A program made the position numbers and the translations under genes. From positions 62,001 to 126,000 of the IMG/VR virus record IMGVR_UViG_3300025137_005412: DNA of 64,000 nucleotides; one strand, given 5' to 3'. This document shows positions 31,597 through 38,944 of the stretch, one piece after another (the stretch's first letter is position 1; each line of letters starts with the position of its first letter). The notes beneath the pieces are model-generated. The model saw nothing but the letters and a program-made list of their open reading frames with translations. It was not told where the DNA came from and did no database searches. Source of the stretch: a virus.

Positions 31597-32137
31597 ATTC
31601 CTCTCAAAATTAACAATGGCTTATATTAATATGCCTGAACCACATGCGGTTTCTAAAGAAGCTGTTGAATATGTTGTATCAGAAATAGAAACAAGAAATA
31701 AGTTTTGGGATGCTTCAGTCGCTGCACATGATGAAGATCCTTCATTTGCTGTAAGAGAATATTGTAAAGAGAATGGTTTGGATTTTCCTAAAGAAGTTTA
31801 TACCCTAGAAGATGAAGCAGTAGAAACTATTAAGTTCTTTAAAAGAAAGTTTGCACAAGATAGACCTTATGAAGCAGCAAGAAAATTAGGTATGCCAGAA
31901 CTAGATAGATTACCTAGCAAAACAAATAAAACAAGATCATATCCAAGTGGTCATTCAACACAGGGTTATCTGGCTGGATTATATGTAGCTCAAGAAAATC
32001 CTGAACATGCTGATAAAATAATGGCTGCAAGTTTAGAATGTGGAATTGGTAGAATAAAAGCTGGATTCCATTATTTAAATGATCATCATGGTGGTATTCA
32101 TTTAGCTCAAGAAATATTTAGATTGATACAGAAATGA
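31580..32137 (+). CDS. PAP2/class A acid phosphatase-like protein
   Basis: 185 residues, soluble. The three PAP2 motifs are visible: KxxxxxxRP (K88 to R95-P96), PSGH (122-125) and R158...H164-x3-D168. Members are phosphatases acting on lipid or soluble phosphomonoesters. There is no signal peptide or membrane helix, closer to class A nonspecific acid phosphatases. It overlaps the HAD gene by 4 bases. In a phosphate-poor ocean it could release phosphate during infection; this is inference. Confidence 0.82.
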   Translation: MAKKNKFLSKLTMAYINMPEPHAVSKEAVEYVVSEIETRNKFWDASVAAHDEDPSFAVREYCKENGLDFPKEVYTLEDEAVETIKFFKRKFAQDRPYEAARKLGMPELDRLPSKTNKTRSYPSGHSTQGYLAGLYVAQENPEHADKIMAASLECGIGRIKAGFHYLNDHHGGIHLAQEIFRLIQK

Positions 32138-32739
32138 AAAGTTTTGCACAAATATTACAAGAAGAAGCTGGTAAAGGTTTAACTGTATTTGATATTGATG
32201 ATACATTATTTAGAACTTCTGCTAAAGTAAAAGTTAAAAATAAAAAAACAGGAGATGTAAAAGAACTTCCACCACATAAGTTTAATAAGTATAAGTTGAA
32301 GAAAGATGAAGAGTGGGATTTTGGTGAGTTTAAATCTGCAAAGATATTTCAGCAGACAGCTATGCCAATTGGTAGAATGGTAAAGAAAGCAAAAGCTATA
32401 ATTAGAAATGCTACAAGAAGAGGTTCTAAAGTAATTATAATTACAGCTCGATCTGATATGGATGATAGAGACTTATTTTTAGATACTTTCCGCGCGCACG
32501 GAATTGATATTGATAAGGTACATGTTGAGAGAGCTGGAAATCTTGGTGGTAGTGCAGCTGCAGCTAAGAAAAAAATATTTCAAAAGTATCTGAGTTCAGG
32601 TGACTTTGAGAGAGTGCGATTTTTTGATGATGATAAAACTAACTTGAAGAGCTTTTTGTCTCTTAAGAAAGAATATTCTGAAGTTGACTTTTCTGCCTTT
32701 CAAGTACAAAATAACGGCACAGTTAGGAGTGTTAAATAA
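32134..32739 (+). CDS. HAD-superfamily phosphatase-like protein
   Basis: 201 residues. The catalytic DxDxT motif FDIDDTLF (D20, D22) opens the HAD domain. IIITARSDMDD is motif II (the Thr-Ala-Arg version, as in polynucleotide 3'-phosphatase-type proteins), and FFDDDKTN gives the C-terminal acidic pair. It may be a nucleotide or polynucleotide phosphatase. It lies between the PAP2 phosphatase (4-base overlap) and the SNase-like gene (1-base overlap), so phosphate release from nucleic acids is one possible shared theme. Confidence 0.8.
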   Translation: MKSFAQILQEEAGKGLTVFDIDDTLFRTSAKVKVKNKKTGDVKELPPHKFNKYKLKKDEEWDFGEFKSAKIFQQTAMPIGRMVKKAKAIIRNATRRGSKVIIITARSDMDDRDLFLDTFRAHGIDIDKVHVERAGNLGGSAAAAKKKIFQKYLSSGDFERVRFFDDDKTNLKSFLSLKKEYSEVDFSAFQVQNNGTVRSVK

Positions 32740-33140
32740 TGTACGAATATAGATGTAAAATATTAAGAGTAATTGATGGCGATACTGCGGATGTAGATAT
32801 TGATTTAGGTTTTGGAGTGTGGATGCACAAAGAAAGAGTAAGATTCCATGGAATTGATACACCTGAATCTAGAACAAGAGACTTAGTAGAAAAGAAATAT
32901 GGTCTTGCTGCGAAAGCTTTTGTTCAAAAGTATTTACCTAAAGGATCAGCACAAACTCTTGTGACTCAAAAAGATGGTACTGGTAAATTCGGTAGAATCT
33001 TAGGTAAATTTAAACTAGATGATGGGACTATGCTTGGAGAACTTATGATTCAAGAAGGTCATGCTGTAGAGTATCATGGACAATCAAAAGAAGAGATTGC
33101 TGAGGCTCATATAAAAAATAGGGAGATAGTAAAGATATGA
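32739..33140 (+). CDS. staphylococcal-nuclease-like endonuclease
   Basis: 133 residues, one SNase OB-fold. The key residues are VIDGDTADVDID (first Asp), then VRFHGIDTPESR (Arg, Asp and Glu of the active site) and GKFGRILGKF (second Arg). This fold cleaves DNA and RNA with calcium. There is no signal peptide. It overlaps the HAD gene by 1 base and the tiny membrane peptide by 4. It could act in host nucleic-acid breakdown or be packaged near the spike; which is unknown. Confidence 0.88.
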   Translation: MYEYRCKILRVIDGDTADVDIDLGFGVWMHKERVRFHGIDTPESRTRDLVEKKYGLAAKAFVQKYLPKGSAQTLVTQKDGTGKFGRILGKFKLDDGTMLGELMIQEGHAVEYHGQSKEEIAEAHIKNREIVKI

Positions 33141-33208
33141 CATTTCTAATTATGATAGGTGTGACTATTATCATGTTATGGGTTATTAGTTCAGCAGCAG
33201 GTCTATAA
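33137..33208 (+). CDS. tiny single-span membrane peptide (23 aa)
   Basis: ATG at 33137 overlaps the SNase stop (ATGA), and the stop TAA at 33206-33208 overlaps the PAAR ATG (TAATG), so it is linked on both sides as a real gene would be. The 23 residues are almost all hydrophobic (TFLIMIGVTIIMLWVI core) and form a single membrane helix. It may be translated mainly to couple its neighbours or may be a small membrane toxin or lysis helper. Function unknown. Confidence 0.55.
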   Translation: MTFLIMIGVTIIMLWVISSAAGL

Positions 33209-33504
33209 TGCCAGGCGTAACTCGATTAGGTGATAAACATTCTGGACATGCAAGTCCAACACCAAATCCATTTCATCAAACCGCCTATGTTGGTGGTTCA
33301 GGTAATGTATTTGCTAATGCGAAAAATGTAATGAGAGCAAATCAAGATTCTACATCATGTGGAGATCCGGCTGTGGCTGGTTCTAGTAAGGTATTTGTAA
33401 ATACAAAACCAGTGCATAGAATTGGAGATGCAACTGGTGGTCATGGTAGTTGGGTACCAAACTCATCTGCTGAAGGTTCTGGAAACGTAATAGCAGGAGG
33501 ATAA
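33208..33504 (+). CDS. PAAR-domain spike-tip protein
   Basis: 98 residues, a complete PAAR domain: PGVTRLGDKHSGH at the start, FHQTAYVGGSGNVFANAK in the middle, CGDPAVAGSSKVFVNTKPVHRIGD with ligands for a metal ion, and a Gly-rich end. PAAR proteins sharpen the gp5 spike of T4-like phages (T4 gp5.4) and type VI secretion systems. gp5 is a few genes upstream. It is followed after 1 base by the 401-aa gene, which could be a spike-associated cargo. Confidence 0.92.
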   Translation: MPGVTRLGDKHSGHASPTPNPFHQTAYVGGSGNVFANAKNVMRANQDSTSCGDPAVAGSSKVFVNTKPVHRIGDATGGHGSWVPNSSAEGSGNVIAGG

Positions 33505-33505
33505 T

Positions 33506-34711
33506 ATGGTTTTAAAATGTGGTACTAATGAAGCTTTAAAAGGTCTTACAGATAAGACTAAAGAAGTGGCTGATACGTTAAAGAATGCCGTGAACCTTGA
33601 TGAGTTAGAAGCTTTCAAAGCAAAAGCTGAAGGTATAGCTGAAGATGTTAAAGGTAAATTAGTTTCTCAAATACCAAAACCTAAAAACTTACAAACTGAA
33701 CTAGCAGCTTTAGGTAAATTAGGAGATGCAGTAAGTGTAGGACTTGCTGTAGCTGCTATTGAAAAAGATTTTGGTAAAGGATTAGCTGCTGGTGTTTTAA
33801 CTGGTGCATTAAAAAATATTGTTCCACCACTTTTACAAGGAGCGGCTGGAGTTATACAAGGTGCTGAAGATGCATTATCAGGTGCGTTAGCAGGTGCTGG
33901 AAAATCATTTGATGTATGCAAAAATGTTCCTAATCTTGAAATAGATGATTCAGGTGAACCTGTAGAAAAAGCAAAAGTAGAAGCTAAAGCAGACGGCCCT
34001 GCTGAAACACCACCTAAAGTTGAACCAACAATAGTAGACTCTACAACAGAAGAATCTGTTGGTACAAGTAAATATACTAACAATGAATATGCTTCTGCTA
34101 ATGCAGATCTAATTCTTGCACAAATAGATTTAAAAAAGAAATTCAAGAATGACACAAAGAAAAGTAATCTTGGTTATAAGAAGACTTTGAATAAATTCAA
34201 GGGTTATTTAAAAAAGAATAAAAAGAAATTAGCTAAAGTGACTAAAATTAGAGAAGCTGGTAAAAAGCATGCAACAAATGCTGATTTGTTTATTGCAGGT
34301 GAATGGCCAGAAGAAGTATGTCCATTTAGTCTATATAAAGAAGGTTATAAATTACAAGCAAATATGCTTTATGCAACCGCTTTACATGGTGAAATTGGTG
34401 ATAATAATACCGCAATAGAAGGTGGACTAACTTATAAAGAGTATCACGGTTTTCATCCATTATTTGCATTCGATGACTGGACTGATAAGACAAAATACCC
34501 AAATCATTTTGTATATAAATGGTATCAAAATATTTATGATGAAAAGAAAAGAGATGAAAAAGGATATGGATTTGAATTAGCTGATAAGGCTATTGGTGAT
34601 TTTTATTCAGAGCAATTTGATGAATTCTTAGCATTTTATGACAGAGATGATATAAAAGGCTATATAGAAATAGTCACAGATTACAAGTATGCAGGTCGAA
34701 CAAAAGAATAA
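33506..34711 (+). CDS. hypothetical protein downstream of PAAR (401 aa)
   Basis: 401 residues. The N-terminal part (1-180) is helical, Ala/Gly/Lys-rich with hydrophobic patches (LAVAAIEKDFGKGLAAGVLTG) and a Pro/Glu linker. The middle (205-270) is very basic, and the C-terminal 130 residues are aromatic and acidic, globular in look. I do not recognise a family. Its position right after PAAR and its multi-domain plan suggest a virion protein carried at the spike or injected, but nothing proves that. It ends just before a late-promoter motif at 34707-34714. Confidence 0.65.
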   Translation: MVLKCGTNEALKGLTDKTKEVADTLKNAVNLDELEAFKAKAEGIAEDVKGKLVSQIPKPKNLQTELAALGKLGDAVSVGLAVAAIEKDFGKGLAAGVLTGALKNIVPPLLQGAAGVIQGAEDALSGALAGAGKSFDVCKNVPNLEIDDSGEPVEKAKVEAKADGPAETPPKVEPTIVDSTTEESVGTSKYTNNEYASANADLILAQIDLKKKFKNDTKKSNLGYKKTLNKFKGYLKKNKKKLAKVTKIREAGKKHATNADLFIAGEWPEEVCPFSLYKEGYKLQANMLYATALHGEIGDNNTAIEGGLTYKEYHGFHPLFAFDDWTDKTKYPNHFVYKWYQNIYDEKKRDEKGYGFELADKAIGDFYSEQFDEFLAFYDRDDIKGYIEIVTDYKYAGRTKE

Positions 34712-34714
34712 ATA
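34707..34714 (+). promoter_or_regulatory. late-promoter motif AATAAATA before the lysis genes
   Basis: Octamer overlapping the end of the preceding gene, 17 bases before the ATG at 34732, with a TTGAGG ribosome site between. It would drive the small gene, holin and lysozyme. Confidence 0.5.
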
Positions 34715-34731
34715 TATTGAGGTAAATTATT

Positions 34732-34917
34732 ATGTTTAATATGATAAAGAAATGGTTCACAGCAGAACCGGTTTTAGTATTGAAAGTTCAACCATTAAGT
34801 GAGTTGAAAAAGATGTCTAAAAAAGAGCTAGAAGATTATGGTCGTACATTTGGTTATGAAGTCGATAGGCGTTTAACTAAAGATAAAATCATAAAAGAAG
34901 TTAAAAAACTTAAATAA
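34732..34917 (+). CDS. small basic protein with SAP-like motif (61 aa)
   Basis: 61 residues, Lys-rich. The segment LSELKKMSKKELEDYGRTFGYEVD, then RRLTKDKIIKEVKKL, has the helix-turn-helix layout of a SAP/LEM-type DNA-binding motif (leucine, then ELxxYG, then DRRLTKxxLI). Such motifs occur as small modules in many phage proteins. A GAGG ribosome site precedes the ATG. It stands at the head of the lysis cluster, 11 bases before the holin. Function unknown. Confidence 0.6.
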   Translation: MFNMIKKWFTAEPVLVLKVQPLSELKKMSKKELEDYGRTFGYEVDRRLTKDKIIKEVKKLK

Positions 34918-34928
34918 GGAGTAATATT

Positions 34929-35378
34929 ATGTTGACACTTTTGTCTACACTAATGGGATTCGGAACTTCATTTGTTCCTAAGATCTTGGATTTCATGCAG
35001 GATCGTAAGGATAAATCACACGAACTTTCTGTGATGGCTATGCAATTAGAAAGAGAAGAGAAACTCGCAAGTTATAAAGCTGATGCAATGATGCAAGCAG
35101 CTGAAGTACAAAGAGATTCTCAATTGCTAGTTCATGATACTGAAGTTGGTAAAGGTGCTTCACAATGGATTACGAATTTAAGATCTTCAGTAAGACCAGT
35201 AATTACATATTTGTTTTTTGCAATTTTCTTCTTCGTTGAAGGAGTTGCAGCTTATGTAGTATTGACTCAAGGTGGAGATATCCAAACTATTACAAATGCA
35301 TTATGGTCAGAAGAGACACGTTCTATTTTTGCCGCTATCGTAGCATTTTGGTTTGGTTCCAGAGCAATTAAAAAATAA
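34929..35378 (+). CDS. holin of the three-helix GTA type
   Basis: 149 residues. The N-terminal short hydrophobic segment (1-17), a charged coiled coil (about 25-70), and two C-terminal membrane helices (about 94-112 and 127-145) with the SVRPVITYLFFAIFF and WFGSRAIKK landmarks match the 3TM holin family of gene-transfer agents. It would form lesions that let the lysozyme reach the cell wall. A GGAG site lies upstream. The lysozyme gene is two frames downstream, completing a lysis cassette. Confidence 0.85.
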   Translation: MLTLLSTLMGFGTSFVPKILDFMQDRKDKSHELSVMAMQLEREEKLASYKADAMMQAAEVQRDSQLLVHDTEVGKGASQWITNLRSSVRPVITYLFFAIFFFVEGVAAYVVLTQGGDIQTITNALWSEETRSIFAAIVAFWFGSRAIKK

Positions 35379-35388
35379 GGAGTAAATT

Positions 35389-35595
35389 ATGAAAGATGCG
35401 AAAGCAGCAGAACTAAACATTCGCGATATTGCCGATTGTATAAAGATTATAGATATATGCGCAAAACGAGGAGCATTCGATGGCATGGAAATGGAATCTG
35501 TGGGCAAAGTCAGAAACAGACTTGAAGTCTTCACCGAAGCATACACACAAGCAAACCCAGAAAAAACAGATGAGCAACCCGACGAAGGTAAGTAA
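35389..35595 (+). CDS. small helical protein (68 aa) between holin and lysozyme
   Basis: 68 residues, helical (AAELNIRDIADCIKIIDICAKR in the first half) with an acidic, disordered C-terminus (ending KTDEQPDEGK). A GGAG site precedes the ATG. Similar small proteins occur beside lysis genes of marine T4-like phages. Its last 26 bases overlap the lysozyme start in another frame. It might be a spanin-like or accessory lysis factor, but it has no membrane segment, so this is uncertain. Confidence 0.6.
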   Translation: MKDAKAAELNIRDIADCIKIIDICAKRGAFDGMEMESVGKVRNRLEVFTEAYTQANPEKTDEQPDEGK

Positions 35596-36052
35596 TAACT
35601 GTATTAAGATGATCAAACACCATGAAGGTGTTAGGCAACAACCATATCAAGATCCAATTGGATTATGGACTGTTGGTGTAGGTCATTTGATTGGTGATGG
35701 TAAAAAACTTCCAAAGAAATGGAACAAGACATTTTCAATGGAAGAAGTAGATAACATTTTGAAAGAAGATCTTAATAGATTTGAAAAAGGTGTTAATACA
35801 TTAATCCCTATTACTAAGCTTACACAAAATCAATTTGATGCTTTAGTATCATTCTCTTTTAATGTTGGTCTTGGTAATCTACAAGCATCTACTCTTAGAG
35901 CGAAACTAAATAGAGGTGAATATGAAGGTGCAGCTAATGAATTTCCTAAATGGAGAAAAGCTGGTGGTAGAGTATTAGCTGGATTAGTTAGAAGAAGAGC
36001 TGATGAAAAGAATTTATTTATGGCTGATGTAATTCACTCTATTGGTTATTAA
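35570..36052 (+). CDS. e: T4-type lysozyme (GH24 endolysin)
   Basis: I start at the ATG at 35570, inside the end of the preceding gene; a longer frame from 35480 only adds a shadow region. The 160 residues match T4 lysozyme (164). The catalytic triad has T4 spacing: E19, D28 and T34 (T4 E11, D20, T26), in KHHEGVRQQPYQDPIGLWTVGVGH order. The NQFDALVSFSFNVG block follows. It cleaves peptidoglycan at the end of infection. Its stop overlaps the convergent A-type Fe-S gene by 4 bases. Confidence 0.92.
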   Translation: MSNPTKVSNNCIKMIKHHEGVRQQPYQDPIGLWTVGVGHLIGDGKKLPKKWNKTFSMEEVDNILKEDLNRFEKGVNTLIPITKLTQNQFDALVSFSFNVGLGNLQASTLRAKLNRGEYEGAANEFPKWRKAGGRVLAGLVRRRADEKNLFMADVIHSIGY

Positions 36053-36354
36053 ACAGAGAAACTTTCACCACATCCACAAGACATAGAAGCATTAGGATTT
36101 TTAATTACAAGACTTGATCCTGCAAATTGTTCAACGTAATCTACTTCAGAACCAAAGATATGTAATTCAGCTATCTTATCTACAACTAATACATCTTCAA
36201 TTAATACACCATCATCTTCAGTATTAGTAAAATCCCAGATATATTCAAAACCAGCACAGCCACCACCTTTAATAGAAAGAAATGCATACTGTTTTTCTTG
36301 TGTAGTTAATTTTTCTTTAATATATTTTTTAGCTGATGGTGATATACTAAGCAA
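36049..36354 (-). CDS. A-type Fe-S cluster carrier (IscA/ErpA/HesB-like)
   Basis: The HesB domain starts at LSISPSAKKYIKEKL. I place the start at a TTG at 36354, which has an AGGA site and overlaps the stop of the fibre gene by 8 bases, giving 101 residues, close to normal for the family. An ATG at 36435 would add a 27-residue tail that is read from within the neighbouring gene. The three ligand cysteines are present: GGGCAGFEY (C33) and SCGCGES (C93, C95). It would deliver clusters to apoproteins such as the radical SAM enzyme. Confidence 0.88.
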   Translation of the reverse strand: MLSISPSAKKYIKEKLTTQEKQYAFLSIKGGGCAGFEYIWDFTNTEDDGVLIEDVLVVDKIAELHIFGSEVDYVEQFAGSSLVIKNPNASMSCGCGESFSV

Positions 36355-36922
36355 AGGTTTTTCCTGTGAATTGAGCGGTACCACCAGTATTTTGTATTTC
36401 AAAAGTATTAAATGAAGATACGGTTGTACTACCAAGTGTGAAGTTAGCTGTTGTTAAATTTGTAAATGTAGACTTACCTGTAGAAGTAAGTGTAGAACCA
36501 GAGTTCATTGTTAAATTAGGTATAGTCACATTTGAGTTAAATGTAATTGTTCCAGAAGACTTAACATTAAGTGTTCCTTCAACATCTACACTTCCTCTTA
36601 GATATGTTTTTCCAATTTGATTTGTTGTACCGTAGTTTGTCCATATATCATCAGAATCAGTACCATAATATATTGCTGTACCATTAAAACTATCTGAATC
36701 TGAACCAAGATAAATTCCACCTTGTTTTATATCAATAGTAGCGCCAGTAAATACTGCACTTCCAACAACACCAATATTACCATTGAATATGGTATCACCC
36801 GTGACTTCTAAGCCAGGCAATGTTATATTAGAAGGATTTTCAAAACCTGTTAGATTACCATTTTCATCAAATGATAAGGAGCTTATTATATCCGCGTGCT
36901 TTCTTGTTTTACTCTTAGCCAT
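36347..36922 (-). CDS. virion surface/tail-fibre-like protein (191 aa)
   Basis: 191 residues, Thr/Ser/Asn/Gly-rich beta-strand repeats (FNSNVTIPNLTMNSG, GNIGVVGSAVFTGATI) like fibre shafts. The N-terminus MAKSKTRKHAD is almost the same as that of the gene at 38922 (MAKSKTRRFAE), so it may be a shared attachment tag. Two DSD motifs are visible. It overlaps the A-type carrier by 8 bases. A late motif lies four bases before its ATG. T4 counterpart not identified. Confidence 0.75.
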   Translation of the reverse strand: MAKSKTRKHADIISSLSFDENGNLTGFENPSNITLPGLEVTGDTIFNGNIGVVGSAVFTGATIDIKQGGIYLGSDSDSFNGTAIYYGTDSDDIWTNYGTTNQIGKTYLRGSVDVEGTLNVKSSGTITFNSNVTIPNLTMNSGSTLTSTGKSTFTNLTTANFTLGSTTVSSFNTFEIQNTGGTAQFTGKTFA

Positions 36923-36926
36923 ATAT

Positions 36927-36934
36927 TATTTATC
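36927..36934 (-). promoter_or_regulatory. late-promoter motif GATAAATA, four bases before the ATG
   Basis: Minus-strand ATAAATA followed by ATAT and the ATG at 36922. Same four-base spacing as at 6406, 21534, 41059, 43458 and 60648. Confidence 0.45.
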
Positions 36935-38072
36935 CATTCGGGTCAATAAACTTTACTGTTTGAACTGTAGAACCTCCTACATTTTGTACAGTAAGAATCA
37001 TTTTAGTTGGTATAGAAACGTTTGTAGAACCTATGTTAAATCCATCACTATCAACAGTCATTATATTATGACCACTGCCTGAATGGTTTGCTGTTAATGT
37101 ACCATCAGAATCTCGTATATCAGATACAGTTAATTGAGGTTTATTTACTATTGTTCCACTAGAGTTATGTATTGGATTAAACTTAAATGTACCAGTTCCA
37201 GTTAATGTAGTATTTTTCATATTTACAAACGATTTACCTAACTGATTTGATCCGAAAAAAGTATCTAATCTTTGTGAACCACCATTTGCACCCATACCAG
37301 AACTTCTTGAACCTGTATTACCTGAACTATTATATTCATAAATAAAACCATTATCTGCGTCAGAGTCAGAACCTAAATATCCCCATATAACATCAGACGC
37401 TTTAAATAAAGTTCGACCTTGTAAGTCTAATGTACCGAAACTTGTGAATACAGTATTCTCTGAATCGTATTGATTTCCTGCAGTTCTTGGATATCCAAAT
37501 TGCAGAGGTGTATTTTCACCTGATACCCTAGCAATATTGATTCTCTGAGTACCGTGTTTTCTACCAAATATAATTCCACTACGTTTAACAAATCTACTAA
37601 TACCTCTACTCACTAATCCCTGATTGTTTTGACTTCCACCTACTAATATAGAATCTGAATCTAATGGAAATTTTCTATGACGGTTTGTAAAGTCATCTAA
37701 CTTATCGCCATTTATATCTTCACCAAGAAAGAAGTTTCCTTTAAAAGTTGTAAGTGAATTATCTGAATCACTACCAATGATTGCATCTTGAAATGGTCTT
37801 GCATCTGGCAAATTAGTGGATGAGAATCTATTAAAGTTATCTGAGTCTGGTCTATTATTAAGTGGGAATAATAAATTTCTTGATGTTCTTGTAAAATGAG
37901 TACGTATACTATCTGCACCTACTTCAAGTCTACCGAATTTTATTGATGTATCATTACTATTACCAAATGAAATTGCATCAGAATCTTCTGATAAGATAAA
38001 CTTACCACCTGGACTATTAGGATTTACTAAAGTATTTGCTATAAGTCTTGTTTTTGATATTTTTTGTGACAT
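36930..38072 (-). CDS. virion surface/fibre-like protein with DSD motifs (380 aa)
   Basis: 380 residues, beta-rich and Asn/Ser/Gly-rich with no recognised domain. It starts MSQKISKTRLIANTLVN, again with an SKTR motif near the N-terminus. DSD/DSE tripeptides recur along its length (for example DSDSILVG, GSDSDADNG). The GTGTFKFNPIH and GFNIGSTNVSI segments look like beta-helix repeats. Part of the five-gene minus-strand fibre block; 7 bases before the next gene. Probably a distal fibre or baseplate decoration. Confidence 0.7.
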   Translation of the reverse strand: MSQKISKTRLIANTLVNPNSPGGKFILSEDSDAISFGNSNDTSIKFGRLEVGADSIRTHFTRTSRNLLFPLNNRPDSDNFNRFSSTNLPDARPFQDAIIGSDSDNSLTTFKGNFFLGEDINGDKLDDFTNRHRKFPLDSDSILVGGSQNNQGLVSRGISRFVKRSGIIFGRKHGTQRINIARVSGENTPLQFGYPRTAGNQYDSENTVFTSFGTLDLQGRTLFKASDVIWGYLGSDSDADNGFIYEYNSSGNTGSRSSGMGANGGSQRLDTFFGSNQLGKSFVNMKNTTLTGTGTFKFNPIHNSSGTIVNKPQLTVSDIRDSDGTLTANHSGSGHNIMTVDSDGFNIGSTNVSIPTKMILTVQNVGGSTVQTVKFIDPNG

Positions 38073-38078
38073 AACATT

Positions 38079-38480
38079 TTAAAAATTAAAAATTCTAGGA
38101 ATATCTTTTGTATTATCGTTTATATCACTAGGTCCTTCAATTGCATTTCTTATTGCTCCTGAAGATGCACCACCACCTCTTACAAGACCATTGCCTGAAA
38201 TTTTTAATTGCACATTTCCTGCATTATTTACTATACCACCACCTGAACCAAAACCACCATTACCTATAATATTTCCATTACATATAACTTTTATATATGT
38301 TGCTTTAGTAAAATGTGGTAATGTTAATGCTGATATTCCAGGTAATGCTGTGAGGCTTACACCGTCTGGTACGTCAATAATTACTGATGTTGCTGAAGTT
38401 CTTTCAACTTCGTTAGGTTCTATTATGTGACCTACTTGATCTGTTGTGATTTTTTTATAGTATTGAGTGAGTACATGCAT
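38079..38480 (-). CDS. glycine-rich putative adhesin (133 aa)
   Basis: I start at the ATG at 38480, directly after the stop of the neighbouring gene at 38482; the frame further upstream is a shadow. The 133 residues have a beta-strand N-terminal half and a Gly-rich block, IGNGGFGSGGGIVNN then GLVRGGGASSGAI. Glycine-rich loops of this kind form the receptor-binding end of T-even gp38 adhesins and of some fibre tips. It lacks DSD motifs. A receptor-binding role is inference from composition and position in a fibre cluster. Confidence 0.62.
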   Translation of the reverse strand: MHVLTQYYKKITTDQVGHIIEPNEVERTSATSVIIDVPDGVSLTALPGISALTLPHFTKATYIKVICNGNIIGNGGFGSGGGIVNNAGNVQLKISGNGLVRGGGASSGAIRNAIEGPSDINDNTKDIPRIFNF

Positions 38481-38481
38481 C

Positions 38482-38922
38482 TTAGCCTGCCGATGCTTCA
38501 GTGAAGAACCATTTACTACCGTCAAATGTTCCTGAAGCCATCTTAGCAGAGTTGCTTAATGTTGTTCCTTTAGCTCCGGTTCCCCAATCAATTGTTAATG
38601 TACCATTTGAGACTATGGATAATTGTGAACCTGCAATCCAACCAGAAGTAGGAACTGTGACTGTACCGACACCAGTGTGAATTACTGTTGTGACAAAACT
38701 TCCAGCAGTGACATTATCATTCGCTGTTAAATTTTGTACACTTCCTAGAGATCCTGTCATTGCAATGCTATTAGCAGCTATATTACCTGAGCTTACATTT
38801 CCACTTACTGAAAGTGTGGTTGATGTAATACCTTGAGTTATGATATTTGTTATATTAGCATTCGCATCTTGTTGTATAAGATTTGGTAATTCTGCGAATC
38901 TTCTAGTTTTTGATTTTGCCAT
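38482..38922 (-). CDS. fibre-like protein sharing the MAKSKTR N-terminus (146 aa)
   Basis: 146 residues, Thr/Ser/Asn/Gly-rich, all-beta in appearance. The N-terminus MAKSKTRRFAELPNL parallels that of the gene at 36922. The C-terminal KMASGTFDGSKWFFTEASAG is a common phage-fibre ending. It has a GGAG ribosome site and a late motif 14 bases upstream of the ATG. It is next to the glycine-rich gene and may be its partner on the fibre. No DSD motif. Confidence 0.72.
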   Translation of the reverse strand: MAKSKTRRFAELPNLIQQDANANITNIITQGITSTTLSVSGNVSSGNIAANSIAMTGSLGSVQNLTANDNVTAGSFVTTVIHTGVGTVTVPTSGWIAGSQLSIVSNGTLTIDWGTGAKGTTLSNSAKMASGTFDGSKWFFTEASAG

Positions 38923-38936
38923 AATTTCTCCTACTA

Positions 38937-38944
38937 TATTTATT
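38937..38944 (-). promoter_or_regulatory. late-promoter motif AATAAATA
   Basis: Minus-strand octamer 14 bases before the ATG at 38922, with a GGAG ribosome site between. It overlaps the last two bases of the 703-aa gene. Confidence 0.45.

Noticed and set aside
33667-34155. 162-residue minus-strand frame opposite the 401-aa gene
   Set aside because: Antisense shadow with Ser/Ala/Pro-rich composition mirroring an Ala/Lys-rich coding strand; no start signal.
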